Below are positions 41,548-52,809 of a DNA stretch of 64,000 nt, piece by piece. The first letter of the stretch is position 1. Each line of letters starts with the position of its first letter. The notes beneath the pieces are model-generated. The model was not told the DNA's origin. It searched no databases and saw only the letters and a list, made by a program, of their open reading frames with translations. A program made the position numbers and the translations under genes. The stretch is from assembly GCA_032716605.1 (NCBI GenBank), contig CM064505.1, positions 50,788,211 through 50,852,210 of the forward strand, read 5' to 3'. This stretch comes from Paralithodes platypus. Its lineage: Eukaryota; Arthropoda; Malacostraca; Decapoda; Lithodidae.

Positions 41548-44261
41548 ATGGTGGGTTTGGAATCTGACTCAGATGAATTTAGAAATATTCGTCCTATGGA
41601 ATCTAAAATTGCCCCCTCCGACGCCGACCCCTGCGAGAAATTGGACTGCCTCATATCAAGGACCCTTCCCCTGCTGCCAACAGTGCCGGAGTTCCCCACT
41701 CAGGCATGGCACCCACAGACCTTGGCAAACCTCCTAAGGATACTGTGACGAATTCTCCATCGTCGGGTAGTGAGATCCATCAGGTGATCTCCCCGGCATC
41801 AATTCCTATGCACAGTACTGCCTCTGTGATCAATAATAGTGATGACAACCCCACAGTCTCGACTTTAACTTCTAAATTACCAGATTATGATTCTAGCCTT
41901 AGCCTACCTCTTCATTCCGTTGACAACCTTAATGACGAACCTCGCATGCCCTCAGCTGACACCCCTACGGATGCTTCTTGCATCCCTGACCCGTCTGTGA
42001 CTCCATCTGTTACCATCTTCCCTACGGATGCAGGATCTACTACCTCAATTAAACCTGCTTCTGTACCTCCACGATCTCAACGAGCCATTGATGCAGGTAC
42101 AGGAAAAGGCCTTGCCGGTATTTCCTCTGCCATTCACACGCTTCAACCGTTCGTACCTTCGCATAACCGACAAAGGCGTAAACGTAACACGTATACCCCT
42201 GCTTCGAAGGACACTTATAACGCTATGTTCAGTCCCCCTGATTGGTCACGGTTTTTCACGGTCTCTGGTGAACCTATGGATAATTTCAGTCTATACGATA
42301 CTCTCGCACAAGATATTGGTGACTTCACCATGCATGCTGTTGGATCTGCCAAGCGCATGATTGAGGTGAAAACACAGGAGCAATCAGAAGCCTTACAAGC
42401 CTACCTCGACACCCCCAACGACAGATACACAGGTAAACCAGATGAATACCTGAATCAGTGTACTGGCACGGTTGTGCTCCCTTCCGACTTCGAATTTGCA
42501 GATCAGAGCTTTACAGACTCAACCAATCGTATCTTAAAATTATTGCAAAGAACTGACCCCACTGTTGTTAAAGTTGACACTTATACTGCTCCTCAGCATG
42601 GAAATCGGCCCCCACTACGCATTGTCAAAATCTATTTTAAGCGCCATGACCTCCCTATGCATGTCCTTCTTGCAGGTCGCCAACTGCAGGTACGAAGGTA
42701 TGTTAACAAGCCGAGACAATGCACAAATTGCTGGAAGCTTGGGCATTCAACCCCACGGTGTCGGGCTCTCAATGCTCGTTGCTTAAATTGCGGCTCAGAA
42801 CAACATGCTCTCAACAATTGTCAAGCCAGCGTGCCCCGTTGTGCAAATTGTGACGGGTCCCACAAAGCCAATGACAGAACATGCCCGCACTTTGCGTTTC
42901 ATCGTGACGTATTACATTTACAGGCCACAAAAGGACTCCCCTTCCGGTCTGCTGCAGCACAATTAAGGCAGGAAGGTAAATCTCCTCCATATCGACGGTT
43001 TGAATCAACTACACCTGCTGACTCCTCTGACCACCAGCGTCCAGAGCAGCCTCCGGCACCACCTATTAGCCCACAACATTACCCCACCAATGATACCTTC
43101 CGTTTAGTTCACCTTAACTCCCATGACCTATCCACCTCTAACAGGTTCGAGGGATTTACTAACTTGACCGATGATACTGAGTTTTGGAACATGACTGCCG
43201 AAGAGAACCTCATGGAATGTAACACAGTACCAGATATAGAGACTTCTCCCCAATCTCACTCCACCCAGTCGCAGCCTCGGAAAAAGCGTAAGGTTGCAAG
43301 TCCTATCCGGTCATTATCCCGGACCTCGAAACTCGGTTCCACCACACAGAAGTTGGTTATGCCTACCCACGATCCGGACTGTGGCTGCCATAACTGCGGC
43401 CGATTCTTTCTACTTCAGCACAAGACTTCTACCCGTACAGTACTCACCGAACATCTTCACAAATTTCTTTCCAAGCGAGCTCCAGCGGAAGATGCTCAAA
43501 TTCACCCGACTCCTTGTTATTGTGTCACCCATATTTGTGAATCTGATCCTACGCCCAAGGACTTGATGCAGAGATTCCTGAAGGACAATAACCTGTTGGA
43601 TTCTGACTTGACTAATATAGAGCTATCACAATCCCGATTTGATGTTCACCAACCTCCTGTCAATGTGCGTACCACCCTCACCACGCCTGATCCTCCCTGT
43701 AACCTTGAGCGACATGTTCCGTTAGCCGCTCCCCACTGCCCAGATCCCGATGCTCCCAAACCTAGGGACATTCCCCCACAAACTCCTGCTAACCCTACGA
43801 CACCATCATCTGACGAACCTTCGATAAAGACTCATCATACCCCGAGCCCCTCACAATCTCCTGTATTGATATGTCACACCAATATCCCGCCTCACAAATG
43901 TGGATGTCCAATTTGTTTCCGTAATTACATCACACCCCATATCTGTGCCACGGATCCCTGCCTCCTTGCTCGGACGCAGGAATTTGTCACCACACGTACA
44001 CTTCCCCCTAACCCTGATGAAGATGTTACCTCCGCTTCTCTATTTATGAACACTCTGCGCCAAAAACGCCTCCACTGCCCCACCCTTGTTCCTAAACTAG
44101 TCACACAATTCACAGCTATTTCTGAAAAATTTACAGACCTTACATCTACCCCTTCACCTCCATCCACACAACCCTCTCCACACTCACAACCTTTACCAGA
44201 CTCTCTTCAAGAGACCACTATTGTCGATGACTCTGACAATCCTATTCTTGATGGCATATAA
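41548..44261 (+). pseudogene. I-type LINE copy 3 ORF1 (gag-like), 5-base insertion near the start
   Basis: Five extra bases after CTGCCTC (about 41654) shift the first 36 codons out of frame. From the Met at 41706 the rest, 851 codons, is open to 44261. It has the same three zinc knuckles as copy 2 and no internal stop, so a protein lacking only the first 50 or so residues could still be made. The stop codon region overlaps the ORF2 start (ATG at 44251). Confidence 0.88.
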
Positions 44262-46903
44262 CATTTTGCAATGGAATATAAACGGATACCAAACTCGCCT
44301 CCGTATGGGAGAATTACAACGATTACTTAAATTATATTCACCATTATGCATTTGCCTCCAACATGTAGGCAATTTTGTTGTCCCCCCCAGGCATTGTACT
44401 GTTGCTGCTAGCTCCCCTATAACCCCTTCACATCTCCGAACGGCCATCCTTGTGCACTATAAGTGCGTATTTGTTCCTGTCACCCTTGACCCCAACCCTT
44501 TTCAAACAACTGCCGTCTCCATTTCATTACCAAACCTTCCTTCCTTGACTGTTTGCTCCTCCTACAATCAACCCTCCTGTCATTACAATACTTCAGACCT
44601 TCATCAAATAGTACAACAACTGACCCCACCGTACCTTATTCTGGGCGACTTTAACGCACACTCTCCCCTTTGGGGCAACCCAAACACAGACATCCCAGGC
44701 GATAAAATTGAAAAATATCTCCTTCATTCTACTCTTTGTTGTCTCAACTTTGACACCCCCACCTGCTACCCACTGTACATTTTCCGCTGTTGATCTTTCC
44801 TTTGCCTCGGATGACGCAGCTCCCCTATTTGACTGGTCAGTTTTACAGGATCGCTTCTCCAGCGACCACTACCCTATACTCCTTAAGTATTTGTGCCCTG
44901 CATCCTCCCCTCAAATATCGAGTTATAATCTCTCTAAAGCCGATTGGACGTCTTATACGCACTCCTCTGCAGACGTTTCGGACTTCTCCCCTACCTCCTC
45001 CCTTGCACACAATTTTGATTATTTTTCGTCCTTCCTGAACTCCATTGCTCGCACTCATATCCCGCTTACCCCCTCGCTGACGCACCCTCGCCAGGTCCCT
45101 TGGTGGACGCCCACTCTAGCCCAACTGATAAAATTCAAGCATCGTGTGGAACGCCTTCTTAAGCGTCTGAGTGTTAGGCAGCGACGTTTAAAGACTGTTT
45201 CCCCCCGACTTTTTTCCACTAATCGTTACTTTGACCTTATAACCATCACTATTGAAAAAATTGCCCTTAAAACGTTCTATAACAAGATCTGTGCAGTTGT
45301 CAAACGCAGTATCCTTGACAACAAGATACTTTCATGGCGATCATATATCTCGTCCTTCAATTCCCACACCCCTCTCTCTACTTTATGGAAAAAGTTTCGC
45401 AGTATCAACGGACGCACTGTACGGCCTCCACTCTCTCCACTCAAAGACCCTGCCTCGGACTCGCTTACACATGACCCCCTTGACATCGCTGCCATACATG
45501 CCAAACATTTCTGTCACGTCAGCATGAATGTTCTGAAAACAGTCGCACGAGTCCATTGGGGCGCAGATCGCGCTACGCTTTTACTGTTCTACAGAGCTAC
45601 CATCCTCTCAGCCCTAGATTATGGTAGCCCTGTCTATGGCACGGCCTCTGCTTCCACATTAGGAACCCTCGACAGCGTACACCATTTGGGCATCCGCATT
45701 AGCTCGGGGGCATTCCGTTCCTCTCGTGTCTCCAATATCCTATGTGAGGCTGGGACCTTACCTCTAGCCTACCACCGTCGATTAGTCCTCATGCGTACGG
45801 CTGTTCGCCTCCGTCATGACCCAACTCTACTAGAACTATTCCATTCCACAGATAACTATCGTTCAAACATTCCAGTGCCATTCCCAATGTTGTCTCGCCA
45901 ATTGCTCTCCACTTACAGTATCACCGTTCCTCCCATAACTCCCCCTCCTAGTCACATCACTCCGTGGACCCTAAAACACCCTACAGTTTGCTTTCACTTA
46001 GCGGATCAACTTGATGCCCAAGCCCCATCTCAATGTCGACATCTCGCTTTACAACATCTTGATGATCACATCCCGGCTGTTTTCATTTACACCGATGGCT
46101 CGAAAACTGCGGATGCCGTGGGTTGCGCTGCAGTCTCAGACCATGGCTTGTATCAAAGTACCTTACACCATCACTCCACAGTTTTCACTGCTGAATTATG
46201 GGCTATTCAAGGTGCTTTAAGCACCATCTCTTCATTGTCGAGGAACTCTCCACGGGTCGTTATCTGTAGTGACTCAAAGAGTGCACTGCAAGCCTTATGT
46301 GTATTTGCCCCCAAGGACCCATTGGTCAAGACTATCATCCACACAATACACAAATTACAGTGCGCTAATCGTTCCATCACACTGTGCTGGATCCCCGCGC
46401 ATGTAGGAATTCCCGGGAATGAGCGTGCAGACTTCCTCGCTAAGCAAGCGTGTCATGGTACACCCTCTACTACTTTGCTGCGTTCGGAGTATATGCTCCC
46501 TGTCCTCCGTCGCCATGTTTATGACGCTTGGCGAGTTGAGTGGAGAGCGCAACCATTAACTGGCCACCTTCGCTCCATTAAGGATGACATACACTTGTGG
46601 CCCTCTTCAATTAATGGTTCACGTGCAGACCAAACCCTATTAACTAGATTACGTTTAGGCCACACACGCCTCACACATGGTTACCTGATGTCCACCCCTC
46701 GTGGTCCACCACCTGAATGCCAACATTGCCATACATCATTGACTGTTTTTCACTTTCTTTGTATTTGTCCCGTCTATGCATCTGAAAGACGGAGATTCTT
46801 GCTGAACGCCTCATTACATGGCATCCTCTCTGACTCAGACTCTTTCAATTTCACCCCTATTCGTCACTTCCTGAGAGCGATAAATTTATACAATGACATA
46901 TAA
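44251..46903 (+). pseudogene. I-type LINE copy 3 ORF2, RT core deleted
   Basis: Starts NILQWNINGYQTRLRMGEL and contains LILGDFNAHSPLWGNP. An 8-base deletion near 44767 shifts the frame. A second frame, open from 44708 to 46903 (731 codons), covers the end of the endonuclease region, then joins HFCHVS directly to MNVLKTVARVHWG. About 1.1 kb present in copy 2 (35736-36848) is missing, including RT motifs A, B and C. RNase H is complete: FIYTDGSKTADAVG, FTAELWAIQGAL, VICSDSKSALQAL, HVGIPGNERADFLAKQ. The join keeps the frame open. Confidence 0.9.
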
Positions 46904-46942
46904 CTACTGACATATACGTGACTTTAAACTCTGTACCACCTC

Positions 46943-47560
46943 GTCAACTCTTTTAAGTATCTGGGCAGTGTGTTGAGTAGAGATGGGACTATGGATGAAG
47001 AGGTGCGGGAGAGGGTACAACAGGGGAAGAGGGTTGTAGGAACGCTAAAAGCAGTAACAAGAAATAGGGTGGTCAGTATGGAAGTGAAGAAGTCCTTGCA
47101 TGACAGTTTGTTAATCCCGACACTGACTTACGGAAGCGAAGCATGGACGTTGGTTGAGAGACTCAGACCAAGATTGAGAGCAGTGGAAATGAATTACTTA
47201 AGGAGTGCGTGCGGAGTTACATGGAGGGATAGACAGACTAATGAGGAAGTAAGAAGGAGGTGTGGTGTGGAGGTAGATGTGCTGGAAAGTGTGAAAAGGA
47301 ACAACTTGAGATGGTTCGGCCATATGGAACGTATGGAAAGCGAGAGAATGACTAAGAGGGTGTACGAGAGCGAGGTGGAGGGACAGAGGGGGAGAGGTAG
47401 ACCGAATATGAGGTGGAAGGATGGAGTGAGGAACTACATGAACGAAGGCGGTGCTGGTTGGGGGGAGGGGCGTCGACTGACTGGGGACAGAGGTGCATGG
47501 GGGCGGTTCGTTCGTGGCCACCCCTTCGGGGATCACAGCGTCAGGCAATAGATAGATAGA
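46943..47560 (+). mobile_element. RTE-like LINE copy b, 3' fragment
   Basis: A 5'-truncated copy with an 8-bp duplication ACCACCTC (46935-46942, 47560-47567) in the 3' part of LINE copy 3. One open frame to 47551: DGTMDEEVRERVQQGKRVVG, TLTYGSEAWTL, NLRWFGHMERM, RGRGRPNMRW. It ends in (TAGA)n. Confidence 0.9.
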
Positions 47561-47638
47561 CCACCTCCTCCACCACTAGCCTTGAGAGGGCCTAGGCCCA
47601 GTGGGCTAGTATAAAATAAAAGCATCATCAACAACAAC

Positions 47639-48600
47639 AACCTTGTTGAACCATCTGGAGAAACCCACAAATGTGCCTTATTTCTAGGAATAACAGACTT
47701 AAAGTAGGTATATAGTGCCTTAACAGGACATAGGGCATGGTGCATCTTTCCTCTTTTCAAGGCAGGAATAGAGAAAGGTGTAAAGATATGTTCCTGATGC
47801 TCATTTTTTGCGATGAAATCTGGTGCAGGAGCAATATGTACAGAGTCATTATTAGGGGCAAAACGTAGACAGTTAGGAGAACTTGCCATGTCTGCCAATT
47901 CTGAGACCCTATGGCCAGTAGCTAGGGCCATTAGAAAAACACACTTCTTAAGTTTCTTGTCTATATTTGGTTTCACAGAATAAGACCTAGACTGTAACAA
48001 AGTTTGGACCTTCGAGATTGACCATTGAGGAAGCAATTGGCGATTTGGGGCTCTGAGTTTAAAACAAGCCTTCATAAAACCCTGTTCGTCTTTCTGGGTT
48101 AAAGATAAACCGGTGAGCGTAAAGAAGGGTTCCTTTATTGCTGATAGGTGGTTTCTAAGTGCGTTAACTGCTAGTTTTTAACATCAAACAAGTAATTTAG
48201 GTGCTTCAACAACAAAGCAACCGATGGAGTCTGTTGGTCTGACTCTACAATCCAAGTTGTAAATTGTTTCCAGTGTGAACTATACTGTCTTAAAGTGGAA
48301 GCTGTGTACTGATTTGTGAGCTTGTCCGTGACTTCCTTGTCGTAGGACGATAGCCACTTGGATTTGAGAATGTCCACATAGCAAAATTGAGCGAGGTCTG
48401 CAGGTTTCCAATTTCTTCCAAGTGGAAATAGGTCAGGGTGAGTTGCAGAGGTTTGTTGCACCACTGAGTAAGCTGAGTGTACCACACCTACGTAGGCCAC
48501 ATTGGAGCAACCAGGGTTACTTGACCCTGGAACGACCTGAGGTGATGGATGATTCTGCACATCAGTGACGTGTCCGAGGGGAGGAAAGAGATAAATCGAT
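47639..48600 (-). pseudogene. DIRS-B tyrosine recombinase, N-terminal and middle part
   Basis: In order on -: LFPLGRNWKPADLAQFC and NQYTASTLRQYSSHWKQFT (core-binding region), a frameshift near 48170, then FMKACFKLRAPNRQLLPQW, MALATGHRVSEL (catalytic Arg), ALKRGKMHHALCPVKAL. The gene is split at 47639 by LINE copy 3. The first part is in the same frame as RNase H upstream. Confidence 0.87.
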
Positions 48601-49480
48601 GTCCACCTGTTCCAATCCACTGTGAAGGCATCCGGGCTCCCTTCTCGTGTTATGTGATCCCGAGATATGTAAGACTGGAGCTTCGTTGATTGACGAGATG
48701 CGAACAGATCGATTTGAGGTGAAAATGGCAGAACTAAGTGGTTGAATGCTTCTTGTTTGAGAGCCCATTCCACTGAGGTACTCTTTCCCCTGGACAGAGC
48801 ATCTGGCCACAGATTGGAGACCCCTGGTAGATATGTTGCATGGATTATAATGGAATGTTTTGGGGCTAGAAAGAATATTTTTTCTGAGAGATCCTGGAGA
48901 ACCCTGGACTGGGTGGAGCCCTGTTTCTTCAAGCAAATAACAGAGGCCATGTTGTCCATCCGGAATGCAATTGACCTGGAGGTCAATGACATCGCATAAT
49001 CTCTGAGAAAAAACAGATGAACTGTTAGCTCTTGGGCATTGATGTGACACTGATTTAATGTGGTCCATTTTCCGTGGTTCTGATGACCTTCCGTCGACTG
49101 ATAGCCCCATCCTATCAGACTCGAGGCATCTGTGTCCACCCATAGGGTGGGAGGTTGCTCTGACTAATGTGTCACTGATTCCCGTACCTGAGATTTTGCC
49201 CAAAACGACAGGAGATGTAGAATTTTTTTCGGGATGACGAGAGGGCAATTGTGAGGTGTTAGAGGGAAGGCTTTGTTGCCTAGCCAGATTAGTCTCTTCA
49301 ACCTGAGGCGGCCTAGGGGCACTGTAATTTGAACCCAATTTAACGAGCCTATCAGAGATTCCCAAAGTTTCCTGGTTATAGTCTTGGCATGCAATACTCT
49401 GAACAGTTTTACTTGCAGACGTTTGGCATTGGTTGGACTTTGTTTTATAATCTGAAGTTGTGTATCCCAGATTAACCCTA
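48601..49480 (-). pseudogene. DIRS-B RNase H and end of RT
   Basis: Contains RKLWESLIGSLNWVQ, MDTDASSLIGWGYQS (RNase H Asp present), FRMDNMASVICLKKQ, LPGVSNLWPDALSRG and DLFASRQSTK. A frameshift lies near 49150. Upstream the reading ends at about 49480 and meets, in opposite orientation, the RT core at 49483-50020. Confidence 0.85.
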
Positions 49481-49482
49481 AC

Positions 49483-50020
49483 TAAGGCCTGTGATAGACA
49501 TGTCCCTCCTCAACAAATCAATTCACAATATGAAGTTCAGAATGTTAACTATTTCCAAAGTAAGGCTAGTTCTACAACCAAAGGTCTGGATAATCACTCT
49601 AGATCTAAAAGACGCCTACTGGCACATCCCAATAGCAAAGAGGTATCAAAAGTTCCTAGCTGTCCCATTCAGAAACAAAGCAGTAATGTTCACCAGAATG
49701 CCTTTCGGCTTGAACATAGCTCCCAGAATTTTCACCAAGATAGTGAAACAAGCTCTTCTCCCTCTACTCGAAGACGGAGTGAAGATACTGTTTTACCTAG
49801 ACGATTGGATGATTCTCGGGTCTTCTCCACTCCATTGCCAAGAACAAACCTTGAGAGTCATACAACATGTGACAAAGTTGGGTTTCAGAGTAAATTTAGA
49901 GAAATCAAATCTCACTCCTACACAATCAGCAGAATTGGTAGGGTTAATCTGGGATACACAACTTCAGACTATAAAACAAAGTCCAACCAATGCCAAACGT
50001 CTGCAAATAAAACATGATCA
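49483..50020 (+). pseudogene. DIRS-B reverse transcriptase core, inverted relative to the rest
   Basis: Open on +, with MLTISKVRLVLQPK, ITLDLKDAYWHIP (motif A), FTRMPFGLNIAPRIF and FYLDDWMILG (motif C). It is the part that should precede the RNase H at 49480 but points the other way. The last 77 bases (49944-50020) repeat 49406-49482 in inverse orientation with two differences, so this is a fold-back with duplication, not a simple inversion. Catalytic Asp residues are intact. Confidence 0.85.
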
Positions 50021-50956
50021 CAATGTTAATTCTTTGCAATGAACGTGGGAGACGGAGCAATTTGTACATGTTCGTTCAGTCTCCCAAACCTGAGGCAGCT
50101 CAGATACCCTGTTTCCTGTTGCCAGAGCCATAAGGAATACAGCCTTCTTTAATACTGTATCAAAGTCCGGCTTATGGTTATATTTACGTGAGTGAAGCAA
50201 TGACAAGGCTTTGTCTAGTGACCAGGTAGGCATAAGCTGGCGTGGTGGTGGGCGAAGCTTGAAACATGCCCTCATGAAGCCCTTTTCCTCTGCTTGTGGT
50301 ATGGATAGACTTGTGAGGTCGAAGAAAGGAGTTCTAATGGCTGACAAGTGATTCTTTACAGTAACTACTGAAAAGCGCTTCTGTCCAAACAATAATATAA
50401 GTATTTAAAGATAAGAGCAGCTGAGGCGTCTGTTTGTGCTGTCTCTACTATCCAGGTAGTGAACGTTTTCCAATGTGATTGGTATTGTCGCCTGGTAGAC
50501 ATAGTATATTGGTTAAGAAATTTATTTGTAACGCTCTCTCCATATTGAGTTAGCCATTTAGCATTCTGAATGTCCATAAGGCAAAAGTCAGCGAGGTCTT
50601 TAGGTTGCCAATCGTTTCTAAGTGGAAAGACGAGACCGGTAGTAATACGGGGTTCTCGCACCATGTCTTCAATTGGTGATACCACGTCTGCGATGGCCAT
50701 AGAGGCGCGATCATTGAAACCGTGCCCCGGTAACCCCGTAGTTTGTGAACTACCTGACACATGAGTGAATCGTCTGGAGGCGGAAAAAGATAGATGGAAG
50801 TCCACTTGTTCCAGTCCTCCAACAATGCGTCGGGCCCCCCCGCCGAAGTCACTTCCCGGCGGGACAGGTAGAGAGGGAGTCTGTGGTTGTCCTCTGATGC
50901 AAATAGATGCACTTGTGGACGGTAAGGGTCTGCAATCATCTTGTTGAAGATGTTTT
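50013..50956 (-). pseudogene. DIRS copy F tyrosine recombinase, first part
   Basis: On -: end of RNase H region (PQVHLFASEDNHRLPLYLS, SIYLFPPPDDSLMCQVV), then in an overlapping frame FPLRNDWQPKDLADFC, NQYTMSTRRQYQSHWKTFT, FMRACFKLRPPPRQLMPTW and MALATGNRVSEL. It breaks off before the His-x-x-Arg region at the joint with the inverted DIRS-B piece, in a shared AAAAC. At 50956 the sequence continues at 57210. Confidence 0.85.
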
Positions 50957-51086
50957 CTTACAGTTTCTTACAGTAGATCCTCTGGAAAAAGGCAAACTAG
51001 GCCTGTGTAACCAGCTCAGTACCAGTACTTGCACTGCTGCGGTCGTTCACGGTGTTGGCGGCGGCGGTAGCAGACGCAACATATTT
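50957..51086. other. Unassigned edge of an inserted block
   Basis: Starts CTTACAGTTTCTTACAG. The far edge of the block at 57209 reads inward CTTATGTGGCTTACAATG on -, a weak inverted match, and TTTT lies on both sides (50953-50956, 57210-57213). This may be one end of a DNA transposon; not proven. Confidence 0.35.
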
Positions 51087-52775
51087 CTATCTATCTATCT
51101 ATCTATTGCCTGACGCCGTGATCCCCGAAGGGGTGGCCACGAACGAACCGCCCCCATGCACCTCTGTCCCCAGTCAGTCGACGCCCCTCCCCCCAACCAG
51201 CACCACCTTCGTTCATGTACTTCCTCACTCCATCCTTCCACCTCATATTCGGTCTACCTCTCCCCCTCTGTCCCTCCACCTTGCTCTCATACACCCTCTT
51301 AGTCATTCTCTCGCTTTCCATACGTTCCATATGGCCGAACCATCTCAAGTTGTTCCTTTTCACACTTTCCAGCACATCTACCTCCACACCACACCTCCTT
51401 CTTACTTCCTCATTAGTCTGTCTATCCCTCCATGTAACTCCGCACGCACTCCTTAAGTAATTCATTTCCACTGCTCTCACTCTTGGTCTGAGTCTCTCAA
51501 CCAACGTCCATGCTTCGCTTCCGTAAGTCAGTGTCGGGATTACCACACTGTCATGCAAGGACTTCTTCACTTCCATACTGACCACCCTATTTCTTGTTAC
51601 TGCTTTTAGCGTTCCTACAACCCTTCCCCTGTTGTACCCTCTCCCGCACCTCTTCATCCATAGTCCCATCTTTACTCAACACACTGCCCAGATACTTAAA
51701 AGAGTTGACGATCTCCATAGCCTGACCGTTCAGCTTCACCTCACACTCTGTGACTTCACCCCTTTCGAAGACCATAACCTTGCTCTTCCCCGTATTTACC
51801 TTCAAATTCCGTTTTTCGCACACTGTTCCAAACTCATTTACCAGACCCTGCAACTCCCATTCATTATCACTCATCAGAACTGTATCATCCGCAAACAGCA
51901 GTATAGGTAGCTTCCACTCAATTCCCTCCCTTTTCAGCGATACACCAACATCCACTGCTCTTGATAGTATTTCTTTCATAACTCCATCCATATATACAGT
52001 AAACAACCACGGGGACATCACACACCCGTTTCAAACCAACATTCAGGTCAAAGAACTCGCTCTGCTCACTCTCCACACGTACTGCCGCCTTTGCACCCTC
52101 ATACATGCTCTTCACTGCTTTCAGCAACTTGCCCTCTACTCCGTATATTCTAAGTACTTTCCACAAACCTTCTCTATCCACTCTGTCATAGGCCTTCTCC
52201 AAGTCCATAAAGGCAACATACACCTTTTGTTTCTTCTCCAGATACTTCTCCACACACCATTCAGGGTAAAATCTGATCTACACATCCTCTTCCCTTCCTA
52301 AAACCTCCCTGCTCGTCGCCTATCCATTTCTCCGTTCTCACTCTCACTCTCTCAATCACTACCCTACTGTATACCTTCCCTACTACGCTTAGAAGACATA
52401 TTCCTCGGTGGTTACCACACACTCCTCTTTCCCCTTTGCCCTTATATAGGGGGACTATTATGCCAGTCTTCCAGTCATCGGGTGCACTCCCCTTCTCCCA
52501 TGCTAGTTTGCACATTTTCCATACCCATTCTATCACTATCTCACCACCATACCTCAACATTTCCCCACACACTCCATCTGTTCCTGGTGCTTTCCCCAAC
52601 TTCACTCTTTTCATGGCTTCCCACACTTCTGACCTCCTGATCCCCACCTCCTCCTCCACTACTTCTCTTCTTCTCCCTCCCATACCATATCCAGCTATGT
52701 TTGCTGGCTCTTCATTCCTTTCATTTAGCAACTCACTGAAGTACTCCCTCCACCTTTCGACTCTCTCTTGCATAT
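51087..52775 (-). pseudogene. RTE-like LINE copy c, RT and C-terminal end
   Basis: 5'-truncated; tail (TAGA)n at 51087-51107. On -: LGKAPGTDGVCGEMLR, GNHRGICLLSVVGKVYSRV, DEQGGFRKGRGCVDQ, FMDLEKAYDRVDR (motif A), FADDTVLMSD (motif C), then SFKYLGSVLSKDG and NLRWFGHMERM. Frameshifts at about 52257, 52025 (two bases lost in motif B) and 51630. It shows the site GGCAAC-AT-ACACC, where DIRS-1 sits in copy a, without an insertion (52212-52225). Confidence 0.9.
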
Positions 52776-52809
52776 TTACTAACATATTTACTATTCTGTA
52801 TTTTTGCTT

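Larger units (their letters stand above)
41105..47638 (+). mobile_element. I-type LINE, copy 3
   Basis: Flanked by a 13-bp duplication AACCTTGTTGAAC (41092-41104, 47639-47651). It begins with the same bases as copy 2 and is very similar to it throughout. An internal deletion removes the RT core (join near 45524), and an RTE-like fragment sits in its 3' untranslated part (46943-47560). It ends with the stem-loop and (CAA)n tail. Confidence 0.93.
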
